Positions 57,181 through 64,000 of a DNA stretch of 64,000 nucleotides are shown here, piece by piece. A program made the position numbers and the translations under genes. The notes beneath the pieces are model-generated. The model made no database searches, was not told the origin of the DNA, and saw only the letters and a list, made by a program, of their open reading frames with translations. Origin of the DNA: Strongylocentrotus droebachiensis (lineage: Eukaryota; Echinodermata; Echinoidea; Camarodonta; Strongylocentrotidae); the NCBI GenBank assembly GCA_035222895.1, contig JAVYIG010006808.1, positions 1 through 64,000 of the forward strand, read 5' to 3'. Each line of letters opens with the position of its first letter. The first letter of the stretch is position 1.

Positions 57181-57613
57181 ATGGGGCCTGTCACCACGAA
57201 ATGAGTCCAGTTGGTCAAAAATTTTATTCCTGTTTTTAAGTATTATATGAATTTACATTAAGTAAGCTTTAAATTAAGGGGTCACACATTAAAATTGATA
57301 AATTATATCCAGAAATATGAACAAAAACCTAATTGGACTTTATAAACAATGGGATTACCCAGTTTTTAGATAATTAGGTGTAAAGTTAATGATGCGTAAC
57401 ATAGCCTATATTATTTGCCCAAAAATGTTAGGAGAAATTTTCGTGACCTAAGCTCTGGGGACATAAACTACAAGACATTAATAAGTCGATTTTTGGAAAA
57501 ATCTTAAATGTGGTAGGTGGGTCAATTTTCAGTACATACACACTATACATCGCTATTACTACGATTGGGCCTAAAGCGACACTGGACTCATTTCGTGGTG
57601 ACTGGCCCCATAT
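57181..57613. mobile_element. 433-bp MITE with ~33-bp inverted ends
   Basis: Left end ATGGGGCCTGTCACCACGAA and right end TTCGTGGTGACTGGCCCCAT are inverted repeats extending through ATGAGTCCAGT. Located about 220 bases downstream of the gene C stop codon, possibly in its 3' UTR. Confidence 0.85.
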
Positions 57614-57834
57614 GGAGAATCCTGCTTTGTTGGGCTAGCACAGAACAGAATATATGCGCCTTCGCCATCTTGTGACCAACTAAAACCAAGCTGGCCAAAC
57701 TCTGTTTGACCAGACAGCTCTGGTTTAATCCAGTATACTGGGAGCCCTCTATCGTCAGAAGTGAGTAGGAGCATTGTGGCTGGCGCTGATCCGAACTTAT
57801 GGTAACAGCGTACCGTTGCCATGGGAATGTAATG

Positions 57835-57968
57835 TTAATTCTTCCTCGCCATGAGCAATCTGGTGGTGACAAAGGAAAGGCTGGCGATGAGGACCAGACA
57901 GATGACAGCTAAACTCACGATAACGACGATGTAGGTAGTAAGGGATTCTGTAATATATGTCGGCGAAT
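57835..57968 (-). CDS. Gene C exon: transmembrane helix and stop
   Basis: A 134-base exon starting in phase 1: DSPTYITESLTT, helix YIVVIVSLAVICLVLIASLS, tail TTRLLMARKN, then TAA at 57835-57837. Confidence 0.9.
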
Positions 57969-60900
57969 CTACGGGAGAGAGGAAGAAGAAAGGGGCAAAT
58001 GTGACGGAGGGGAAAATTCACCAGAAGCATAATAAAGATATAGTCAGAAAATGTAATCATTGACGTTTTATTATCAAATCGCAGTCATTATACCAGTTGT
58101 GTTGGTTTTTATGGGGATTTTTACCATTGAAATCGAAGTGTTATTATTTGTCTCCCCTTCCATACAAAAATTTCTCTCTCATTTCTATTTGTATGGAGCA
58201 TCTTTCGTCTGTTTCTTTATTTGTTGGGCGGTCTCGTTCTTCGTTATCTTTCTATTAAAAAATATTATTGTTTGTCATGCAAATACCCTCGTTCACTTGC
58301 CTCAGTTAATTCTCGTTATATCACCCTCTGTCTGTCATTCTATCCCACTCACACTGTCCGCCCCTCTGTCTAACTTCTTCTCTGTCTTTATCAGTTTGTA
58401 TCTCCCTCATTGTTGTTTCCCCTGTCGGTTGATCCTCCGCCCCATTACCCTCTCTTTATATTTCTCCCCCTCTCTATCCCCCTCTGTATCCCACTCTCTC
58501 TCTCTTTCTTTGTCTCTCTTTCTTTCTTTCTCTCTCTCTCTTTCTCTTCATGACTATATAATTTTCTTTTTATGTTTTTCTTTCTGAAAATATGATTACC
58601 ACTGTCTTTCTTTGAACCGGGAGAAATATTTGAGTATTAATTGGACCCTTTACCTTCGTGCCGAGAGGAATCGGGTAAAACGTAACGGCTGTACGCTGAT
58701 TCCATCCGTCTGAATGGACCGACTCTCAACCTCTTTCTCCCAGTCGGCCCGATGTGTGCCGCGCTCCGTCGTCGTCGTCGCCGACTATCACCAGCAACGC
58801 AACCGTCCCAGGGCTGATTACACTGCGAATTTGTAAGCTCGCACACCAATACGTCGCAATGGATATAGACCTATAAAAGGGGAGAATTGAGCTTGGTTCA
58901 AGACATGAGTATTACTGACAAGGACAGTAGCTTATACATTTATACACGTGTATTGTGTTATAGGTCTTAAGTCTCGCTTTATCTCCTTAAACATGACCAT
59001 TACTAATGATTAAGATGATTGACCTTATTACTTATACTTTCGATATTTACATCAAGATCAATAAAAAATAAATACCTACCGAATCGCCTTGATCAAGAAA
59101 TCGAAAACTGGACAAACTGAAAAGAGCGCGGTTCGTATCTGGGTAGAATATCAGGGAGTCGTCCGTGGGGCAGCTGGCCAGACCGAAACAATGGTAGAAA
59201 ACGAAACAAAGAATAGCGTAAATTTTCATTCAAGCAAAACAGATTATGCTATCAAACTAGCAGACCTCTCAACGAATTGTCTTAAACAACATATCAAAGA
59301 ACGGTTAAACAAACATTGACATCGTGGGATTGTATTAAATGAGGTTTATTTTGTATTGTTATTATCGATATAAAAGTCATCAACACAATAATGTTTCAAT
59401 ATTGATTGCATTATCATAGATAGCTAATGGAAATGACATACAAATATATATTCGATTGAAGATGTATAATAATGTAACGTTTATTATTTAATGTATGCTT
59501 ATAAATTGTACTTGTGTTTTTTTTAAACAGAAGTGGAAATAAAACTTGAACTTGCACTTGACATAAAGAACATTCAAATCAGCAGAATTATTTCGAAGTA
59601 AAACTTTGGCGATGATTTTGTGAAAGAGATACAAAAATAAGCAACCATGAAATCTTCTTAGAACTAGAGGGCGTAACAAATATGCCATTAACAAGTAGAT
59701 AATGCTCCTCTGGCTTTTACTTTTAGCAGACTATGAATGGGGATAACAAGAAACCAAGTACTAACCCATCGGAGACCAAACCCCAACGGGTGTTATCCGT
59801 CGACGAGTAAGAGGGCGTGGCCCAACAGGTTAGGGCGTTGACTCGAAGAGACCCTCCACCGCCCTGCAACGAAATTCCAAAAAATACATCCTCGGCCAAA
59901 TCGACGTGAACGACACTGTTATCGATGACGGTGCCGAAACTATCGTCCTCGTAGATGAAGAAACGGAATTGGTAGGTGCCGTCTTCGGAGAGGGAACGAG
60001 AAATGGTATAATTCTGGAGTTCGTAGCTCACGCCATCGACCAGTTGTTCTCGATCGTACGTGCAGGTGATGGGTAGGTCGACCGAAGGGCCGTTGACCAC
60101 TCCACTTGGTGAATATGCTACCACGCGGTTCTTGTAGACGTCATAGTAATAAGTTTTACCCTGCAATGAAAGTATCAACGATTACAAAAATGATCTTTCC
60201 CCTGGTGTGGTAATCCAAAGTCGATAACAGGACCATAATCACATTACATTTTTGTTCATTCATTCATAGCTATCAAATGCCTTTCAAGCAACATGATTGT
60301 CTATTTGACTTTGAATTTTAAATCCCCTTTACTTGTAAAAAATTGTTGTACGGCAATATTCATACAAATTTCGCTGGACGAAAACAAAAACCCAACTGCT
60401 CTCTGACAGCGAGGTAACAACCAATCTAAAGTTTCGTTTTATGAAGAACATTACAAATAATTCAGATGGCTCACCCGTGTTATATTAACGACACAGTATT
60501 TAGATCCTATCCGCAACCAATCGTTAAACCTATAATATGTGATATTACAATTCTTCGTCATAATGTCAAGAGAAGAATATGACAACTAATTGATTATTGA
60601 AATGTTCGTCTTTGGATATAAACCTACCCGCACTATTAAACGCACATCTTAATCACGATAACTGTGCAAACTTAGTCGGAAGTAATCTTTTCCGATTCGA
60701 CAGCCTTAAGACCCAACAACAACAACAACTTACATCTTCCGTAACAGTTGTTTCAGTGAGGTCAGTCCCACAGTCTCCAAGTTTTGACGTGATCATGACG
60801 AAATCCGAGGAATCGTTCGTACCAGTGCAGTTCACATTGTTATCCCAAACGAGTTCTTCTGGTTTAAGCCCGTCTAGCAATGCTTTTGGTACTTGAACCG

Positions 60901-63893
60901 TGAAACTGTCGGATGCACACGTCAGCGTTATCAGGTCCACTAAGGTATCCTCTAAATATACAACAAACAAAATCGCGATTTTCAAGGCAGCTACAATCAA
61001 AATAATAAAAAAAACACACACACACACACAAAAAAATATATATATATGATAGTTAAAAGGAAAGAACCTTGTTCGGGGTTAAGAATAATGGAACAATATT
61101 AAATTTCAATTCTGTTATTAAAAACTACATTTTAAGAAAACTCTCTCCCCCCCCCCCTCCTCAATATTCAATAAGGTGTTAATTTATTATTCAGATTAGC
61201 AACATTTCAGCATACAGCAAATTATCTTGCTGAAAATGTGAACTTTTGTGGATCACCTGCACTCACTCAACGAGCGACAGCCCTATGAGCTAATGTACAT
61301 GTTAGACCTTGATGCATTTCCTGTTTTAAACATTAATTCATACATTCATGCATATTCAAAGTGTCCAAAGACACTTATTCAATGTCTTGTTCGAGCTGAG
61401 CACAGTGGTACTTGTCGTTGAAACAATTTTGTAAGGGGAACTTAATCCTAACATACGAACAAACGGCTGTTAAATGGAATTAAATAAAATGAAAGAAAAA
61501 AAGGAGAGTTTTCACATTTTAGAATTGGCTGACAAGGAAAAAGAATGGTTTCTCATTGTTTAAGATTTGCCGACATGATTATGTTTGATAAATACAGTAG
61601 CACAGTAAAGCACGTTCTTTGGTGACGCCCTTCAAGATAAAGGACAGAAAGAGAAATACCTTCACATATTGGGATAGGGGCGGACCATGTTCCATCGTCG
61701 CAGGTGATCACGGATGAGCCAAGGGTATCAAATCCGGGATCGCACTCGTAAGAGACCTGTCCGCCGTGAGTGTATGATGAGTTTGCGCTCTGGGAACCGT
61801 TTACTGGTGTGCCTGGGTCGCTGCAATCCGCTAGGAGATATAACATGATAATTGATGATACGAAGGTTTTACGAAACATGCTCCTGCGCAAATTGCTCCG
61901 AAGCCAATGTCCTACTCTAAACGAATCCCCAACTCATTCCTTAGACCAATCACTATACCTTACCCTAATCCTAGCCATATAGCCTAACCTAGAGCTCAAG
62001 TGCAACCTTAACCCTAAACCTTTATTTCTGGCGAGAAAAAAATACCTGGAGTATTAAGTCGTTGGAATAATTTTCGGATCATCTCATTTGCAGTTCTTTT
62101 TCAGGATTTGTTTGCATGCTAGAGGAATAGTACAGTAGAAGGAATATAATAAATAACATTTCATTAACAAATTATGGATTTTTGTCAACAACCTCAAACA
62201 ATGTTACCGAGTCACTTTAAAGAGAAGGTTGAGTTCTTGGGAGGTGAACAATATTTTTGTGAGCGTTATCATTGTTATTATGCAAGTGTGGTAGAACATC
62301 AGCGAAAAAAAATGTCCCCTGAAGAGCATGGCTTTTCAAATTCCTCCATATTCTAAATATGACAGTAACAGCTTTAAAATGAGGCCCGATTTTTATGTCA
62401 CATGTCTTTGTAGTCCAGTATAAATCTTTCTGTGTGCAGTGCTTGTTACTTTACCAAGGACTGGGCCAAATTTCTTGTCATTTTGTTGACTCCAGAACCT
62501 TGCAGTACACACCAATACTTATAAATGCTACATGATCAACTGTTTCTGTTCGATTCCGCATCGTTTGTTTCACAGTGCAATCGCACGACCAGAACTCAAC
62601 TTTATCTTTAAGCTTTCCACGACTAGAGACATCCCTTGCCAAGAGACCAAGGAGTATCCTAACTCCTTGCATAGACTGACATAGATATGCAGCTTAAGAC
62701 GTGTTAAAGTGTCGTCTGCGCTTGCAGACTAAATCTAGAACAATGGCTCACCTTTGCACTCTGGGAAATTTGAACTCCATTCACCATCTAGACACGTGAC
62801 CGTCTGGTTCCCATCCAGGGTGTAGTTAGTGAGGCAGGTGAAGTTGACGCTGTCCCCATAGTAGTGGGGAGGTCCAACTTCATATAAGTTTCCGTTATCA
62901 ATCGCCGTTACGTTAGGACAGTTTTCTAGATTTAGATGAGACAGTAAAACAATGAATGGATAGATTATAATCAGAGTTAAAAAATAAATGATAACACTAT
63001 ATCTTGCTGTATTGTTGTTGTTGCCATCAATATGTTCTCGTTGTTAATTTTATTTATATCGCACATGATCTCTATTATTACAATTGTTCATGATTCACTA
63101 TCTTCAACTGCTTTTTAATCAAATTTTTGTTCATACGATTTAGTTTCAATGAACTACTTCTGTTCTCGAGCACTTAAGAAGAGAGATTTTTTTTTCATTC
63201 ATAAACTATTTCCAGACTCACTATAAGATCGGTCTTACATTGCCTATATGCACATATCGATGGGTACGTGGAAGGGAGGACAAGATAAACAAGTCGATTA
63301 TATAATGGTCTATAGTTTCAAAGCAGTAGTAAACTGTCTCTCCATCTCATCTATTATTCTTTTTCTTCTCCTTCATCTCTCTCTCTCTCTCTCTCTCTCT
63401 TGCTCTTTCTCTCTCTCTCGCTCCTCCCCTTTTTCTATACTATACACACATGCACTCACGCAAAGTCATTTGTGTCTTACCTAATACTGCACATCCTTTT
63501 CTCATGTTATGCTCATGCCATTTTTAAATGTTTAATCATCGTTATTATCACCTACACTATCATATTATCATTACCTTTGTTATAAGATAATCATTAAAGA
63601 AAAACAAATAATCTGCGTCAGAATATGTCTCTTTCAAGCCAGATGATATGTGGTGATACCATTCTTTAACATGTATACCTTTTAGCTTGAAATAAACAAC
63701 CATAAATATTTACCATAACAATAAATCGTCCTGTTGAAACTACCATCGTCGCAGTATACGATCCCAGTCATCGGTGATCCGGAACCGGAAGTGAAACCAT
63801 CATCACAAAGTACTTCAACGTACCCCCCATGTTCTGTCAAATCCCTCGCATCGGCATAGTTTGAGTTTTCCACATCCGGTCCAGGACAGCTTG
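57835..63893 (-). CDS. Gene C (3' part): CCP-ZP-TM protein
   Basis: Minus-strand gene entering from the right edge. Exons seen: 63714-63893, 62752-62925, 61660-61830 (CCP modules), 60734-60951 (ZP-N), 59766-60160 and 59080-59173 (ZP-C), 58654-58870 (ZP end and furin site), 57835-57968 (TM and stop). All phases agree; 1583 bases give 526 residues plus stop. The signal peptide and probably two CCP modules plus the Cys-rich leader lie beyond 64000. Same protein plan as gene B. ZP-C motifs, RRRRRR cleavage site and a 22-residue TM are clear. Presumed role: a cleavable, ZP-polymerising surface protein carrying CCP binding modules. Confidence 0.88.
57969..58653 (-). other. Gene C last intron
   Basis: A phase 1 intron of 685 bases. 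The plus strand is strongly pyrimidine-rich from 58310 to 58560, with (CT)n/(CTTT)n. No other feature. Confidence 0.75.
58654..58870 (-). CDS. Gene C exon: ZP end and furin-type site
   Basis: A 217-base exon, phase 0 to 1: VYIHCDVLVCELTNSQC, WDGCVAGDSRRRRRRSA, then GPTGRKRLRVGPFRR. Two polybasic sites, RRRRRR and GRKR, could be cut by furin-like proteases. Confidence 0.92.
59080..59173 (-). CDS. Gene C exon: ZP-C
   Basis: A 94-base exon, phase 2 to 0: CPTDDSLIFYPDTNRALF then SLSSFRFLDQGDS. Typical CPTD... ZP-C segment. Confidence 0.88.
59174..59765 (-). other. Gene C intron in ZP-C
   Basis: A phase 2 intron of 592 bases. A plus-strand AATAAAACTTGAACTTGCAC near 59538 looks like the end of a non-LTR retroelement. 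Nothing else recognised. Confidence 0.6.
59766..60160 (-). CDS. Gene C exon: ZP-C (uninterrupted)
   Basis: A 395-base exon, phase 0 to 2: YYYDVYKNRVVAYSPSGV, DLPITCTYDREQ, SLSEDGTYQFRFFIYEDDSF, VNALTCWATPSYSS, ending VSDG. This one exon corresponds to gene B exons 10 and 11 together. Confidence 0.92.
60161..60733 (-). other. Gene C intron between ZP-N and ZP-C
   Basis: A phase 0 intron of 573 bases. No feature recognised. Confidence 0.7.
60734..60951 (-). CDS. Gene C exon: ZP-N
   Basis: A 218-base exon, phase 1 to 0: LITLTCASDSFTVQVPKALL, NNVNCTGTNDSS, ITSKLGDCGTDLTETTVTED. The DCGT segment closes ZP-N. Confidence 0.9.
60952..61659 (-). other. Gene C intron before ZP-N
   Basis: A phase 1 intron of 708 bases with (CA)n/(AT)n at 61013-61048 and a C run at 61147-61157. 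Nothing else seen. Confidence 0.7.
61660..61830 (-). CDS. Gene C exon: CCP module (last before ZP)
   Basis: A 171-base phase 1-1 exon: DCSDPGTPVNGSQS, VSYECDPGFDTLGSS, ITCDDGTWSAPIPICEG. Canonical CCP. Confidence 0.92.
61831..62751 (-). other. Gene C intron between CCP modules
   Basis: A phase 1 intron of 921 bases. No feature recognised. Confidence 0.7.
62752..62925 (-). CDS. Gene C exon: CCP module
   Basis: A 174-base phase 1-1 exon: ENCPNVTAIDNGNLYEV, VNFTCLTNYTLDG, VTCLDGEWSSNFPECKG. Full CCP pattern with Trp. Confidence 0.9.
62926..63713 (-). other. Gene C intron between CCP modules
   Basis: A phase 1 intron of 788 bases with a (CT)n run at 63377-63422. No other feature. Confidence 0.7.
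63714..63893 (-). CDS. Gene C exon: CCP module
   Basis: A 180-base phase 1-1 exon: ASCPGPDVENSNYADA, VEVLCDDGFTSGSGS, VYCDDGSFNRTIYCYG. GFTSGSG sub-type, like gene A exons 21495 and 19900. No Trp. Confidence 0.87.
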
Positions 63894-64000
63894 CTGTAAA
63901 CAATTATGCAAACAGTTTACAATGATGTTAGTGAGCCTCGGCCCCTCCCCCTTCCACACACACATTCAAACACATCCTTAGCCCACGTCAAACATGTGTG

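Larger units (their letters stand above)
50745..57834. other. Intergenic DNA between genes B and C
   Basis: About 7.1 kb without a supported gene. It should contain the gene B promoter and gene C 3' UTR. Recognised content: MITEs at 51233-51544, 51650-51842 and 57181-57613, a pyrimidine tract (53560-53955), (AT)n at 54243-54288, and a tandem duplication (55170-55960). 52000-53300 and 56000-57180 hold nothing recognised. Confidence 0.55.

Noticed and set aside
1-64000. tRNA, rRNA and CRISPR-like arrays
   Set aside because: I saw no cloverleaf with proper A and B boxes, no rRNA-like conserved sequence, and no regular repeat-spacer array. I could not run a search, so a degenerate tRNA-derived repeat may be missed.

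Overview
The window is animal genomic DNA: AT-rich, intron-rich and full of transposons. The CCP (sushi) plus ZP genes, the foldback and MITE families, the tyrosine-recombinase/SGNH-hydrolase element and the frequent poly-G/poly-C runs suggest a marine deuterostome invertebrate. A sea urchin or other echinoderm is my best guess; this is inference, since no species-specific gene was recognised.

Cellular genes. All host coding sequence I can support is on the minus strand. It forms three tandem paralogous genes, here called A, B and C. Each encodes a secreted or type I membrane protein with a signal peptide, a short Cys-rich leader, a run of CCP/sushi modules (one per phase 1-1 exon), a complete ZP domain, a polybasic furin-type site and a C-terminal transmembrane helix with a very short tail. 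Gene B (50744 down to 35528) is complete: 14 exons, all phases compatible, 745 codons plus stop. Gene A (32863 down to 1) has its signal peptide, all five CCP exons and most of the ZP domain, and runs off the left edge. Gene C (63893 down to 57835) enters from the right edge with three CCP exons, the ZP domain, furin site, TM and stop. I built these models by hand from splice sites, reading phase and family motifs.

Layout. 1-32.9 kb: gene A, bloated by transposons. Its 18.7 kb intron before the ZP domain holds a near-intact Ty3/Gypsy element (2305-11270), two large TA-flanked foldbacks (11.6-13.9 kb), and the first copy of a tyrosine-recombinase/SGNH element (15.4-18.6 kb). The intron between its first two CCP exons holds a second copy of that element (24.46-27.66 kb), and the intron between the second and third CCP exons is ordinary. 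32.9-35.5 kb: A/B intergenic DNA. 35.5-50.7 kb: gene B, compact. 50.7-57.8 kb: B/C intergenic DNA with MITEs, a pyrimidine tract and a tandem duplication. 57.8-63.9 kb: gene C.

Two points stand out. First, the cluster of CCP-ZP-TM genes is a candidate family of filament-forming surface proteins (egg coat, mucosal or immune roles are all possible). Second, gene B has an extra intron inside the ZP domain that genes A and C lack, and this intron contains several decayed tandem copies of the adjacent exon end, as expected if it arose by tandem duplication.
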